Origin: Pseudoflavonifractor sp. MSJ-37 | GTDB lineage: Bacteria; Bacillota; Clostridia; Oscillospirales; Oscillospiraceae | Length of the DNA stretch: 64,000 bases | NCBI RefSeq assembly: GCF_018917965.1 | Contig: NZ_JAHLPP010000002.1 | Coordinates: 310,001 to 374,000 of the forward strand | Direction: 5' to 3' | In this document: positions 40,444-48,853 of the stretch, piece after piece | How positions within the stretch are numbered: the first letter of the stretch is position 1 | Layout of the letters: each line of letters opens with the position of its first letter | Program-made: the position numbers and the translations under genes | Notes under the pieces: model-generated | Databases searched by the model: none | What the model saw: only the letters and a program-made list of their open reading frames with translations | Told to the model about the DNA's origin: nothing

Positions 40444-41273
40444 TCCGCCCCCTCCTTTTCTTCCTCGGGGATGAGGGCGGGGTCGTACATCACCCGGGAG
40501 TGATTGTCCAGCACCAGCTCCCGGCCCACGGTCTCCCCGGTGGCCCGGTCCACCGTCTCCCGGTAGACCTGGCTCACCCGGAACCAGTCCGCCCCCTCCC
40601 GGACATAGCGGTGCCCCTCCTCCCGGAGCCGGTAGCGCCGGGGAAAGGGACGCTCCGCCCGCAGCTCTCCGCACAGGTCGTCCCCCTCCAGCCACACCCG
40701 GAGCTGGACGGTCTGCCCGGTGTCATTGCGGAAGCGATAGTCCACATGGGGGTAAAAGATGGAGGTGCCGGTGCCGAAGGGGGTCCGCCGCCGCTCATCG
40801 GGAAAGAGGGCGTCCGAGTGGTGGTGGAGCTCCGAAACCGTCAGCGGGCTGTTCAGCACCAGATAGTGGATCAGATTGGCCAGCTGACACAGGCCGCCCC
40901 CCACCCCGGCATAGAACCGCCCGGCGCCGATGGTCAGCCCCTCCCGATAGCCCCGCCCGGCGGTGGGCGGCCCCACCAAACGCCAGAAGGAGAAGGTCTC
41001 CCCCGGCGCCACCAAGATCCCGTCCACGCAGGGCGCCGCCAGGGCCATATTGCTCCGCTTGTTCTCCTGAAGGGACAGATCCACCCCGTGGAGCCGCCGC
41101 AGCATGGGGGAGCGGTGTCCCTTCACCACCGCAGGAAGAGACTCCGCCGAGGTCTCCAAGGCAAAGTGGGTGTGCGCCCGGGTGTCCCGCCATCTGCGCC
41201 GGAGGGCCTCCTTTTTCAGGGCGATGCGGTAGCAGACCGGCCCGTATTCACAAAAAAGCTTTCTCCGTTCCAT
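40440..41273 (-). CDS. vanW: VanW family protein
   Basis: A 277-residue protein with a central VanW domain: SNMALAAPCVDGILVAPGETFSFWRLVG near residue 75, GRGYREGLTIGAGRFYAGVGGGLCQLANLIHYL near 105 and ELHHHSDALFP near 150. VanW proteins occur beside some vancomycin-resistance genes, but their biochemical role is unknown. No signal peptide is evident at the chosen start. GGGAGG lies 8 bases before the ATG at 41273; an ATG at 41294 has only a weak site. It is the first gene of a tight operon with dltA and the carrier, which suggests a cell-wall modification role. Confidence 0.88.
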   Translation of the reverse strand: MERRKLFCEYGPVCYRIALKKEALRRRWRDTRAHTHFALETSAESLPAVVKGHRSPMLRRLHGVDLSLQENKRSNMALAAPCVDGILVAPGETFSFWRLVGPPTAGRGYREGLTIGAGRFYAGVGGGLCQLANLIHYLVLNSPLTVSELHHHSDALFPDERRRTPFGTGTSIFYPHVDYRFRNDTGQTVQLRVWLEGDDLCGELRAERPFPRRYRLREEGHRYVREGADWFRVSQVYRETVDRATGETVGRELVLDNHSRVMYDPALIPEEEKEGAE

Positions 41274-41309
41274 CCGTTTTTCCTCCCACGCCATTCCTGT
41301 CCTGCGTCG

Positions 41310-41338
41310 ATTTTACTCTATCTCTCCGGAAAAGTCAG
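41310..41338 (-). promoter_or_regulatory. Promoter of the vanW-dltA-carrier operon
   Basis: On the minus strand CTGACT, 17 bases, TAAAAT. Confidence 0.65.
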
Positions 41339-41370
41339 CACCAAACAGCAGCACTCCCCATAAATATACC

Positions 41371-41403
41371 ATGCGGGGGCCGGCATGACGCCGGCCCCCG
41401 CAT
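41371..41403 (-). terminator. Hairpin terminator after pth
   Basis: ATGCGGGGGCCGGC and its complement, with a 5-base loop, 16 bases after the pth stop; A/T-rich sequence follows but no continuous T-run. Confidence 0.6.
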
Positions 41404-41419
41404 TCGCAGTCTGTTCACT

Positions 41420-42016
41420 TTAACCGGCATTGTACCGGCTCATGGCCTTCTCGGCGCCCTGGGCGAGGAAGCACTCCACCGCGTCGGCGGCCCGCTTTAC
41501 CGCCGTGTCCATGGTCCTGCGGTCCTCGCCCTGGAACTTGCCCAGGACCCAGTCCGCCATGTCGTAGTCGGGATGGGGCTTCTCGCCCACGCCCACCTTC
41601 ACCCGGGGGAACTGGTCGGTGCCCAGGTGCTGGATGATGTTCTTGAGACCGTTGTGCCCCCCGGCGGAGCCGCCCCGGCGGATGCGGAGCCTGCCCACCG
41701 GCAGGGACACATCGTCGGAGATCACCAGCACATGGTCCGCCGGGACCTTGAAGAACCGGGCCGCCTCGCCCACCGCCTCGCCGGAGAGGTTCATATAGGT
41801 GGTGGGCTTCATGAGCAGGACCCGCTCCCCGGCGATCTCTACCGTGTTGGTCAGGGCGTGGTATTTCAGCTTCTGGATGGGGACATCGGCCCGGCCGGCC
41901 AGCTCGTCGGCCACCTCGAACCCCACGTTGTGGCGGGTGTTCTCATACTTGTCTCCGATGTTGCCCAGGCCCACGACCAGCCAGGTCACGGGGCCGGAGG
42001 ATCTTCCAAAAAACAT
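41420..42016 (-). CDS. pth: Peptidyl-tRNA hydrolase
   Basis: A 198-residue hydrolase that recycles tRNA from peptidyl-tRNA. TWLVVGLGNIGDKYENTRHNVGFEV near residue 10 contains the catalytic His (TRHNVGF), followed by LLMKPTTYMNLSGEAV, VLVISDDVSLPVGRLRIRRGGSAGGHNGLKNI and FPRVKVGVGEKP, all standard Pth motifs. The in-frame GTG at 42025 is part of the GAGGTG ribosome binding site, so the ATG at 42016 is chosen. It sits 27 bases downstream of the terminator that follows prs. Confidence 0.95.
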   Translation of the reverse strand: MFFGRSSGPVTWLVVGLGNIGDKYENTRHNVGFEVADELAGRADVPIQKLKYHALTNTVEIAGERVLLMKPTTYMNLSGEAVGEAARFFKVPADHVLVISDDVSLPVGRLRIRRGGSAGGHNGLKNIIQHLGTDQFPRVKVGVGEKPHPDYDMADWVLGKFQGEDRRTMDTAVKRAADAVECFLAQGAEKAMSRYNAG

Positions 42017-42043
42017 GGGGTCCACCTCGTTCGGTCAAGATAT

Positions 42044-42077
42044 ACGCCGCGCCGGAAGCGGGCTTCCGGCGCGGCGT
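42044..42077 (-). terminator. Hairpin between prs and pth
   Basis: ACGCCGCGCCGGAAG and its complement with a 4-base loop. It separates prs from pth; the minus-strand T-run is poor, so some read-through into pth is likely. Confidence 0.65.
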
Positions 42078-42101
42078 CGATGTCATAGGGGATGCGTTCG
42101 C

Positions 42102-43067
42102 TTACAGGAACAGCTTGGAGACGGAGATCTCCTCATAGATACGCTCGATGGCCTCGGCGAACATGGGAGCCACGGACAGATACTTGATCTTGTCGCAGGT
42201 GTTCTCCTTCTCGGGGATGGTGTCCAGGAACAGGACCTCGTCGATCACGCTGTTGCGGATGCGCTCCACCGCGGGACCGGACAGCACACCGTGGGAGGCG
42301 CAGGCGGTGACGGACTTGGCGCCGCCGACCTCCACCAGAGCCTGAGCGGCGTGGCAGAGGGATCCGCCGGTGTCCACCATGTCGTCCAGCAGGATGACGC
42401 GCTTGTCCCGCACGTCACCGATGATGTTCATGACCTCAGAGGAGTTGGCCTTCTGACGGCGCTTGTCCACGATGGCCAGAGGCATGTCCAGCTTCTGGGC
42501 GAAGGCGCGGGCGCGGGCCACGGAGCCCACGTCGGGGGAGACCACCATGACCTCGTCATGGCAGTCCTTGAACTTCTCCATGAAGTGGTTGATGAACACA
42601 GGGGAGCCCAGCAGGTTGTCCACGGGGATGTCGAAGAAGCCCTGGATCTGGTTGGCGTGCAGGTCCATGGTCAGCACCCGGTCGGCGCCGGCGCGGGTAA
42701 TCAGGTTGGCCACCAGCTTGGCGGAGATGGGGTCGCGGGGCTTGGTCTTGCGGTCCTGACGGGCATAGCCGAAGTAGGGGATCACGGCGGTGATGCGGCC
42801 GGCGGAGGCCCGCTTCATGGCGTCGATCATGATGAGCAGCTCCATCAGGTTGTCGTTGACGGGACTGCAGGTGGACTGGATCACGAACACGTCGGAGCCG
42901 CGGACGGTCTCGTAGATGGAGACGTACTTCTCGCCGTCGGAGAAGGTGCCCACCTCGGCCTCACCGAGGGAGGTGCCGATCTTCTTGCAGATGTCCTGGG
43001 CCAGAGGGCGGTTGGAGCTGCCGCAGAAGACCTTGATGTCCTTGCCATGTGCTATCATTGCTTGCAT
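42102..43067 (-). CDS. prs: Ribose-phosphate pyrophosphokinase
   Basis: A 321-residue PRPP synthetase making PRPP from ribose 5-phosphate and ATP. Motifs include KVFCGSSNRPLAQDI at the start, GTFSDGEKYVSIYETVRGSDVFVIQST, PYFGYARQDRKTKPRDPISAK (the catalytic flexible loop) near residue 100, LTMDLHANQIQGFF near 130 and the PRPP-binding ILLDDMVDTGGSL near 225. AGAGAGGA precedes the ATG. It follows the GlmU-like gene by about 110 bases, the standard glmU-prs order of Firmicutes. Confidence 0.97.
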   Translation of the reverse strand: MQAMIAHGKDIKVFCGSSNRPLAQDICKKIGTSLGEAEVGTFSDGEKYVSIYETVRGSDVFVIQSTCSPVNDNLMELLIMIDAMKRASAGRITAVIPYFGYARQDRKTKPRDPISAKLVANLITRAGADRVLTMDLHANQIQGFFDIPVDNLLGSPVFINHFMEKFKDCHDEVMVVSPDVGSVARARAFAQKLDMPLAIVDKRRQKANSSEVMNIIGDVRDKRVILLDDMVDTGGSLCHAAQALVEVGGAKSVTACASHGVLSGPAVERIRNSVIDEVLFLDTIPEKENTCDKIKYLSVAPMFAEAIERIYEEISVSKLFL

Positions 43068-43177
43068 ACATCCTCTCTTATCATTTGAGGTCCGGGGTGC
43101 GGACCCGCTGGGATCGTGTCATATCGAGACCGGTGCGCAGAAAGGGACCGGAGGTCGAACGGATGCCGGGCCGCGGC

Positions 43178-44377
43178 TCATTTCCGGCGGCTACGGCGGC
43201 GGGCGGCCCACTGCTTCTTGACCACCTGCACGCTGCGGGCGATGGCCAGCGAGTCGGCCGGCACATCGTCGGTGATGGTGGAGCCGGCGGCGGTATAGGC
43301 CCCGTCGCCGATCTTCACCGGGGCCACCAGGTTGGTGTTGCAGCCGATGAAGGCGTTGTCGCCGATGGTGGTGCGGAATTTGCTGGTGCCGTCGTAGTTG
43401 ACGGTGACGGTGCCGCACCCGAAGTTCACATGGCCGCCCACGTCGGAGTCGCCCACATAGGTGAGGTGGGAGATCTTGGTGCCGTCACCGATGGAGGAGT
43501 TCTTCAGCTCCACGAAGTCGCCCACCTTCACGTCATGGCCCACATGGCAGTTGGGGCGGATGTAGGCGAAGGGACCGATCTTGGCGCCGGACTCCACAGT
43601 GCTCTCGTTGAGCTGAGAGGCATTGACGGTGACGCCGTCGCCCACGGTGCAGTCCCGGATCATGGTGTTGGGGCCCAGCTCGCAGCCCGCGCCGATCTTG
43701 ACGGCGCCCCGCAGGATCACGCCGGGCAGGATCAGGGTGCCGCCGCCCACGGTGACGCCGGGGCCCACGAAGGCGCTGGCCGGATCCAGGAAGCGGACGC
43801 CGTCCCGCTTCAGACGGGCGATGCTTTCCTCCTTGGCCGTGATCTGGAAGGCGTCCAGACCGTCCTCCTCCAGCGGGAGGAAGCAGCTTTCATAGGGCCG
43901 GCAGTGGGCCCGCAGGGCCTCCTGGATGTCGCTCCCGGCGGCCAGGGCGCTCCGCCCGGCCTCGGTGAACTCGAACACGCCGCAGCTGGTGGGGTGGTCC
44001 CCCCGGCTGAGCATAGCGTTCTTCTCCTGCGGGGGAAGCTCGGCCTGAGCGGCCCGGACCCGGTCCTCGGCATAGGCGGGCATGAAAACAGGCCGCGTCA
44101 CGGCGATGACCCGGCTGTGGTCCTCCAGGAAGGCCAGCAGACGCTCCCGGGCGTCCTCGGTCCCGGTGGTGACGAACACGGTGCCCAGAGGGAAGCAGGC
44201 CTCCGCCGGCTCCCGGTCCTCCTGGCGGCAGACCACCAAGAAGCGCTCCACGCCGGACCGCTCCAGGGACTGCTCCAGCCAGCGGGCCGCCGGATCGAAG
44301 AGCAGCGGCTCCATCATCAGGGGCCGGCCGTTCCCCTCGCGGGCCAGGAACACGATGGCTCCCACGGTCTCCATCAT
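43178..44377 (-). CDS. glmU: GlmU-like protein: degenerate uridylyltransferase half, intact acetyltransferase half
   Basis: A 399-residue protein in the glmU position upstream of prs. The C-terminal left-handed beta-helix is well kept: IRPNCHVGHDVKVGDFVELKNSSIGDG near residue 265, and NFGCGTVTVNYDGTSKFRTTIGDNAFIGCNTNLVAPV near 300, with the Arg, Lys, Tyr, His-region and Asn residues used for GlcN-1-P acetylation. The N-terminal half is short (about 190 residues against about 230) and lacks the LAAGxGTRMxS nucleotide loop; it reads IVFLAREGNGRPLMMEP instead. It probably still acetylates glucosamine 1-phosphate but may not form UDP-GlcNAc. AAAGGAG precedes the ATG; the ATG at 44374 is an alternative start. 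Confidence 0.8.
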   Translation of the reverse strand: MMETVGAIVFLAREGNGRPLMMEPLLFDPAARWLEQSLERSGVERFLVVCRQEDREPAEACFPLGTVFVTTGTEDARERLLAFLEDHSRVIAVTRPVFMPAYAEDRVRAAQAELPPQEKNAMLSRGDHPTSCGVFEFTEAGRSALAAGSDIQEALRAHCRPYESCFLPLEEDGLDAFQITAKEESIARLKRDGVRFLDPASAFVGPGVTVGGGTLILPGVILRGAVKIGAGCELGPNTMIRDCTVGDGVTVNASQLNESTVESGAKIGPFAYIRPNCHVGHDVKVGDFVELKNSSIGDGTKISHLTYVGDSDVGGHVNFGCGTVTVNYDGTSKFRTTIGDNAFIGCNTNLVAPVKIGDGAYTAAGSTITDDVPADSLAIARSVQVVKKQWAARRRSRRK

Positions 44378-44404
44378 ATGCGCTCAACTCCTTTTATCCA
44401 CTCG

Positions 44405-44413
44405 ATTATAACA
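44405..44413 (-). promoter_or_regulatory. Extended -10 promoter of the glmU-prs unit
   Basis: On the minus strand TGTTATAAT; the -35 match is poor. Confidence 0.5.
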
Positions 44414-44546
44414 AAACGGCGGAGGAAATGCACCCTTATTTTCAAGAAAATGAAGGGCGGACCGCCATATCGGAGAAATGCACGATCTTGACACCGGTTT
44501 TACGGTCCGGGACAGTCTTTTTACAGTCCGTCCGCCGTTGGACGAC

Positions 44547-44573
44547 AAAAAAAGGGCCCCGCGAAGGGGCCCT
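44547..44573 (-). terminator. Terminator of the HD-domain gene
   Basis: AGGGCCCC, a short loop, GGGGCCCT and a run of T's on the minus strand, 20 bases past the stop. Confidence 0.9.
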
Positions 44574-44592
44574 CTTGGCAGAGTCGGGACCG

Positions 44593-45081
44593 TTATGCCG
44601 TGACCATCTGCCGCATCCCCATGAACCGCCAGAACTGCGAGACCTCCAGAGTCGCGCAGAACTTGTCAGCCAGGTTGACCACCGCCGCCTCCCGGCTGCG
44701 GGGCCGCCGCTTGGCCAGCGGCCACATATGGGACAGGATGATGTTCTCCTCTTTGGCGCTGAGGCCGCCGCACAGGGCCCGGGCGTTGCGGACCGCCGCC
44801 ACCGGGTGGTCGAAGCACTGGTTGCCGGGGTGGGTGCCCGGCTCCCGGGCGTTGTAGAGGTAGAGGTCATGGAGCAGGCCGCACCGGGCGGCCATCCGGG
44901 CGTCCAGCCGCCAGCGGCGGGCCAGACGGTAGGCGATGTAGGCCACGAACACCGAGTGCTCGTAGCAGCTGCATCCGGGATGATGGGGGATCGCCCGCAT
45001 GGAGAGGACCTCGCGGCTCCCGATCAGGTCGGGCACACAGTCCAGGAATTCATGCCAGCGTGCGTCGTCGTACAAAACCAT
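44593..45081 (-). CDS. HD-domain protein (putative phosphohydrolase)
   Basis: A 162-residue protein with an HD-type metal site: the first His in CSCYEHSVFVAYIAYRLARR near residue 42, the paired CGLLHDLYLYN (HD) near 70, and later ILSHMWPLAKRRP and VVNLADKFCATLEV (Asp). HD proteins hydrolyse phosphoesters; the substrate is unknown. AAGGGG precedes the ATG at 45081; longer in-frame extensions upstream lack a good site and run through the promoter region. A TATAAT at 45134-45139 (minus) and a TACACAG/CTGTGTA inverted repeat at 45108-45125 lie upstream. Confidence 0.8.
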   Translation of the reverse strand: MVLYDDARWHEFLDCVPDLIGSREVLSMRAIPHHPGCSCYEHSVFVAYIAYRLARRWRLDARMAARCGLLHDLYLYNAREPGTHPGNQCFDHPVAAVRNARALCGGLSAKEENIILSHMWPLAKRRPRSREAAVVNLADKFCATLEVSQFWRFMGMRQMVTA

Positions 45082-45107
45082 GGGTATCGCCCCTTGCTGT
45101 TGGTCTA

Positions 45108-45125
45108 TACACAGCATCCTGTGTA
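45108..45125. promoter_or_regulatory. Possible operator upstream of the HD-domain gene
   Basis: TACACAG, 4 bases, CTGTGTA. It sits immediately downstream of a TATAAT (45134-45139, minus strand), where a repressor could block transcription. The remainder of 45082-45511 is AT-rich and holds the divergent promoter for the 45512 gene. Confidence 0.4.
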
Positions 45126-45378
45126 CGGCCCATATTATAATACAGCCCGTTCCGATCGTCATGACCTTTTTGTAAATATCCACGATATGGAAGGGAATGG
45201 AACTGGAGAAAAACCGGCAAGTACGACAAACGGCTTTCTCTCTTTTGTACGACATAGGACCACATGATCTTGTGGAAAATATTCAAAAAACTATGGAGTC
45301 GTTTTTTTGAAAAGGACATTAAAACGATATATGGTTTTGATACAGAGACATAAAAAACGGACCGGAACGAAAAAACAG

Positions 45379-45407
45379 TTGACTTTTGTAGGAAGTGGCG
45401 TTAAATT
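45379..45407 (+). promoter_or_regulatory. Promoter of the YitT-like gene
   Basis: TTGACT (45379-45384), 17 bases, TAAATT (45402-45407). The leader of about 100 nt contains a TTGGGC/GCCCAA stem (about 45431-45453); no known riboswitch was recognised. Confidence 0.7.
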
Positions 45408-45511
45408 CATCATATCATCATAAGAGTTTTGGGCAAAACAGCGGCCGGCCCAAGACTATTTTGCTGAGTGTGCAGAAGAAGAAAAATTTGAAGAAAAGAT
45501 GGTGTATCGAA

Positions 45512-46192
45512 ATGTCTACTCCTTCCGCTGGTAAAGATCAGATCGTCAAACGCTGGATCGTGTTCCTGATCGGTGTGTTCCTGATGGGCACCGCGATCGC
45601 CCTGGGCATCAAGGCCGGGATCGGCGTGTCCCCCATGAGCAGTATCTCCAACCTGGGCTTCATCCTGAGCAATGAGAAGATTTCTGTGGGCACTTGGTCC
45701 TTCCTGGTGAATCTGGCATTCTTCATCCTGGAGTTCATCATCGCCCCCAAGACGTTCCGCCCCGTGAAGATCGTGAGCCAGCTGGTCCCGACCTTCATCT
45801 GCAGCGTGTTCATCGACATAAACATGGCTCTGGTGGGCGGTGTCAACCCTGAGTCCTATCCCGCCAAGATCGTGGTCCTGCTGATCAGCTGCATGGTCTT
45901 CGGTCTGAGCCTGGCCCTGATGGTCTCCGCTGACGCCACCCTGCAGCCCAGCGAGGCGTTCATCAGCGTCGTGGCGGACCGCACTGGCAAGGAGTGGGGC
46001 AACATCCGCACCGTCGTGGACGTGTCTCTGGTGATCATCGCCGCCGTGGTCTCTCTGGTGGTCCTGCACAAGTTCACCACCGTCCGTGAGGGCACCATCG
46101 TCGCCGCCATCCTGAACGGCCAGTTCTGCCGCATCTTCGGCAAGGCGACCGACAAGATCTTCGTCAAGAAGGGCGAGGTCGTGGCCGCCTGA
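45512..46192 (+). CDS. YczE/YyaS/YitT-family membrane protein
   Basis: A 226-residue membrane protein with five or six helices (near residues 13-33, 55-75, 80-100, 110-130 and 150-175). The segment LGIKAGIGVSPMSSISNLGF near 30 is typical of the YczE/YyaS/YitT family, whose function is unresolved (a transport-type role has been suggested). The ATG at 45512 gives the usual short polar N terminus; the ribosome binding site is weak (AGATGGTG). It stands alone between a promoter and a strong terminator. Confidence 0.8.
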   Translation: MSTPSAGKDQIVKRWIVFLIGVFLMGTAIALGIKAGIGVSPMSSISNLGFILSNEKISVGTWSFLVNLAFFILEFIIAPKTFRPVKIVSQLVPTFICSVFIDINMALVGGVNPESYPAKIVVLLISCMVFGLSLALMVSADATLQPSEAFISVVADRTGKEWGNIRTVVDVSLVIIAAVVSLVVLHKFTTVREGTIVAAILNGQFCRIFGKATDKIFVKKGEVVAA

Positions 46193-46227
46193 TCGAGACG
46201 GCATCCCTACTAAGAAAGAAAGAAGTG

Positions 46228-46263
46228 AAGTCCCCGGAGCGGCCGCTCCGGGGACTTTTTTTG
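46228..46263 (+). terminator. Terminator of the YitT-like gene
   Basis: A perfect 30-base palindrome (AAGTCCCCGGAGCGG and complement) followed by T7. The bases directly after (46264-46287, GTGTCCGCCCAACGGG) are a partial copy of the dispersed repeat. Confidence 0.9.
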
Positions 46264-46287
46264 TGTCCGCCCAACGGGCGAGGGATG
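46264..46287. repeat. Partial copy D of the dispersed repeat
   Basis: TGTCCGCCCAACGGGCGAGG matches the outer end of the fold-back element at 34356 and copy A at 5855, then diverges. As at 34356, it begins directly after the T-run of a terminator. Confidence 0.6.
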
Positions 46288-46344
46288 TTCCGCCCATGGC
46301 GGGGAAATAGTCAGCAGCGCCCCTCTGGGCGGCCGATCGACCAC

Positions 46345-47994
46345 CTAGCGCTCCGCCCGGACCGCCGACCAGAGGTCGTAACTCCCGGAGGCAGGGATGT
46401 TGCCCAGCCGCCAGAAGGACACGCCCCGGATGCCGAACATCTCCGCCAGGTCGATCTTGTCGGCGATGCTCCGGGCATCCTCATACCAGACCTTATAGCG
46501 GTCGCCGTTCTCATCGGTGTAGATGACCCAGGGGTTCCGGGCCGTGGCGCTCCAGCCCTTCTCGATGCCGGGCTGGGCCAGCCGCTGGGCCAGGACCGCC
46601 ATGCTGGGCCGGTAGTACTTGGACTCCAGCACCTTGCCTGACTCGTCGATCCGATAGCCCGTGTCGTCCATGGAGAAGGCCAGAGCCAGCTTGCTTCGGT
46701 CCTGGACGCCGGTGTCGGGATCGGTCACCTCCACCAATGCGGAGTAGATCTTGGAGAAGGGGGTCACGGCGAAGCTCTCGGACGGGACGGTGCCCACCCG
46801 CAGGTCGCTGACCGGAGGCCGGTAATCGTGGGCCATGAGGATCACCTTGTCACAGCTCTCGCCCAGAGACCGGAAGTCGAAGCCGGTGAGATAGGGCCCC
46901 GGCTGGACGCAGACATAGAGGGCTTTGCTCTTGGGCAGGGCCGCCCGGAGCTCCTTCATGAACTGGGCGAAGTCGGACTTGAGGCCGCCCTTGTCCTTCA
47001 GCCCCTCGAAGTCGATGGTGAGGCCGGCATAGCCGGAGGATGCGGCAGTGAGGGCGGCCACGGCCTGGGCCCGGGCGGCGGGGGTCCCCGTCACGGCGGC
47101 CACGGTGGAGGTGGTGGTGCCGTCCGCCAGCGCGATCGAGTCGGCGGCACTGCCGAACACGCACAGGTTGTAGGGCGTGCCGTTGGACTGGAGATAGCTC
47201 GTGGCGGCGGTGGGGTCCTCCGGGATCTTCCAGCCGTTGCCGTTGGCGGAGGTGGTGTTCAGCGTGGGGCCGCCGTCGGCGGTGTACTCCATCCGGGCCC
47301 AGCCCAGCGACACCGCGTCCATCTCCTTCGTCAGACCGATCTGGCTGTAGGAGGAGATCGCGTAGAAGCCGTGGACCCAGTCCAATTTAGAGGTATAGCG
47401 TTCATAGACCTGGGTGAGCATGACGGCGGCCTCCGCCCGGGTGGCAGAGAGATCGGGCTTGAAGAGGAGTTTCCCGCCCTCCTGGATGCCGGCAGTCATG
47501 CCGATGTGGTAGGCCAGAGAGATGTAGCCCTGGTTCCGGGTCACGTCGGAGAAGGGCAGGTCTGGGTCGGCGGTCCGGGCCAGACTGTCGTAGCCCAGGG
47601 CCTTCACCAGCAGGATGGCCATCTCCTCCCGGCTGATCGGATCGCCGGGGCGGAAGGAGCCGGAGCTGTCGCTGGCCCCATGGGCCTTGGCGGCCTCCAC
47701 ATAGCCATAGGCCCAGTGGGTGGAGGGACAGTCGATGTAGGATGGGGAGGAGGGAGATACCTTGTCCCAGCCGAACATCTGGCACAGGACCGTGACGAAG
47801 GACGCCCGGTCCAGCTGGTCGCTGACGCCGAAGCGCCCGTCCTCATAGCCCACCATCAGGCCGTAGTCCGAGGCCTTCTGGATGGCGGACTGGGCCCAGT
47901 GGCCGGCGGTATCGCTGTAAGCCAGGGCGGGGGCGGAGAGGGACAGGGCCAGACAGACGGTCAGGCCCGCGGAAAAGATGGAACGTCGCTGCAT
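46345..47994 (-). CDS. Secreted protein with S-layer homology domains and a GH18-like domain
   Basis: A 549-residue exported protein. A signal peptide (MQRRSIFSAGLTVCLALSLSA, cleaved after LAYS or nearby) is followed by three S-layer homology repeats at about 26-85, 86-150 and 151-215 (YSDTAGHWAQSAIQKASDYGLM, STHWAYGYVEAAKAHG, ISLAYHIGMTAG), which bind cell-wall polymers. The C-terminal 300 residues look like a family 18 glycosidase: YAGLTIDFEGLKDKGG near 385 corresponds to the DGxDxDxE motif with its catalytic Glu, and VILMAHDYRPP near 430 to the following strand. It may cut GlcNAc-containing cell-wall or spore-cortex polymers. AAGGAGG precedes the ATG at 47994. Confidence 0.87.
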   Translation of the reverse strand: MQRRSIFSAGLTVCLALSLSAPALAYSDTAGHWAQSAIQKASDYGLMVGYEDGRFGVSDQLDRASFVTVLCQMFGWDKVSPSSPSYIDCPSTHWAYGYVEAAKAHGASDSSGSFRPGDPISREEMAILLVKALGYDSLARTADPDLPFSDVTRNQGYISLAYHIGMTAGIQEGGKLLFKPDLSATRAEAAVMLTQVYERYTSKLDWVHGFYAISSYSQIGLTKEMDAVSLGWARMEYTADGGPTLNTTSANGNGWKIPEDPTAATSYLQSNGTPYNLCVFGSAADSIALADGTTTSTVAAVTGTPAARAQAVAALTAASSGYAGLTIDFEGLKDKGGLKSDFAQFMKELRAALPKSKALYVCVQPGPYLTGFDFRSLGESCDKVILMAHDYRPPVSDLRVGTVPSESFAVTPFSKIYSALVEVTDPDTGVQDRSKLALAFSMDDTGYRIDESGKVLESKYYRPSMAVLAQRLAQPGIEKGWSATARNPWVIYTDENGDRYKVWYEDARSIADKIDLAEMFGIRGVSFWRLGNIPASGSYDLWSAVRAER

Positions 47995-48277
47995 GAGATG
48001 CCTCCTTCTGGACGACGGATGAGACGGGATGACGAGGCGGGAGCCTCTCACGGCCATTGTAGCAGGCCGACGGCCGGGATGCAAGGACGGGAAGGAGCGG
48101 GACTTTCCACGAAAGGGACAGGATCCGCCCCGGAAATATACAGGATATCGTCGGATCTTTGTCAAAAAAGGGGTGACGCGGACCGCTTTTTTTGCTATGA
48201 TACTATAATATGAAAAAGTCCCTCCGCCTCGGGAGATGGGAGGGCCCAAAAATCACAAAAAAAGAGGATGAAGAGGC

Positions 48278-48853
48278 ATGAAGCTGCTGGAAGACCGCAT
48301 TCGCAGGGACGGCACCATCCGGGGCACGGACGTGCTCAAGGTAGACCGCTTCCTGAACCACCAGATGGACATCGCGCTCATCAATGAGCTGGGCAAGGAG
48401 TTCCACCGCCTGTTCGCCGACTGCGGCGTGAACAAGATCCTGACCATCGAGGCCTCCGGCATCGGCATCGCCTGCCTCACGGCCCAGTATTTCAACGTCC
48501 CTGTGATCTTCGCCAAGAAGAACAAGACCAAGAACATCGCCGGCGACGTGTACACCTCCAAGGTGGAGTCCTTCACCCACGGCAAGGTGTACGACATCAT
48601 CGTCTCCAAGGAGTTCCTGGGCCCCCAGGACCGGGTCCTGCTGATCGACGACTTCCTGGCCAACGGCAGCGCTCTCCAGGGCCTGATCAAGCTGGTGCAG
48701 GACGCGGGCGCCACCCTGGTGGGCGCCGGCATCTGCGTGGAGAAGGCCTTCCAGCCCGGCGGCGACCTGATCCGCTCCATGGGCGTGCGAGTGGAATCTC
48801 TGGCCCGGGTCAAGTCCATGGACGAGTCCACCCACTCCATCGAGTTTTGCTGA
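48278..48853 (+). CDS. xpt: Xanthine phosphoribosyltransferase
   Basis: A 191-residue type I phosphoribosyltransferase converting xanthine and PRPP to XMP. It begins MKLLEDRIRRDGTIRGTDVLKVDRFLNHQMD, typical of Xpt, with ILTIEASGIGIAC near residue 53 and the PRPP-binding VLLIDDFLANGSALQ near 124. AGAGGATGAAGAGG precedes the ATG. A TATAAT at 48204-48209 is the likely -10 element. The leader (about 60 nt) is too short for a purine riboswitch. The BMP-type nucleoside importer follows 160 bases downstream, so the two form a purine salvage block. Confidence 0.95.
   Translation: MKLLEDRIRRDGTIRGTDVLKVDRFLNHQMDIALINELGKEFHRLFADCGVNKILTIEASGIGIACLTAQYFNVPVIFAKKNKTKNIAGDVYTSKVESFTHGKVYDIIVSKEFLGPQDRVLLIDDFLANGSALQGLIKLVQDAGATLVGAGICVEKAFQPGGDLIRSMGVRVESLARVKSMDESTHSIEFC

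Noticed and set aside
48210-48277. Guanine riboswitch before xpt
   Set aside because: The leader after the TATAAT is only about 60 nt and lacks the purine aptamer loop motifs.
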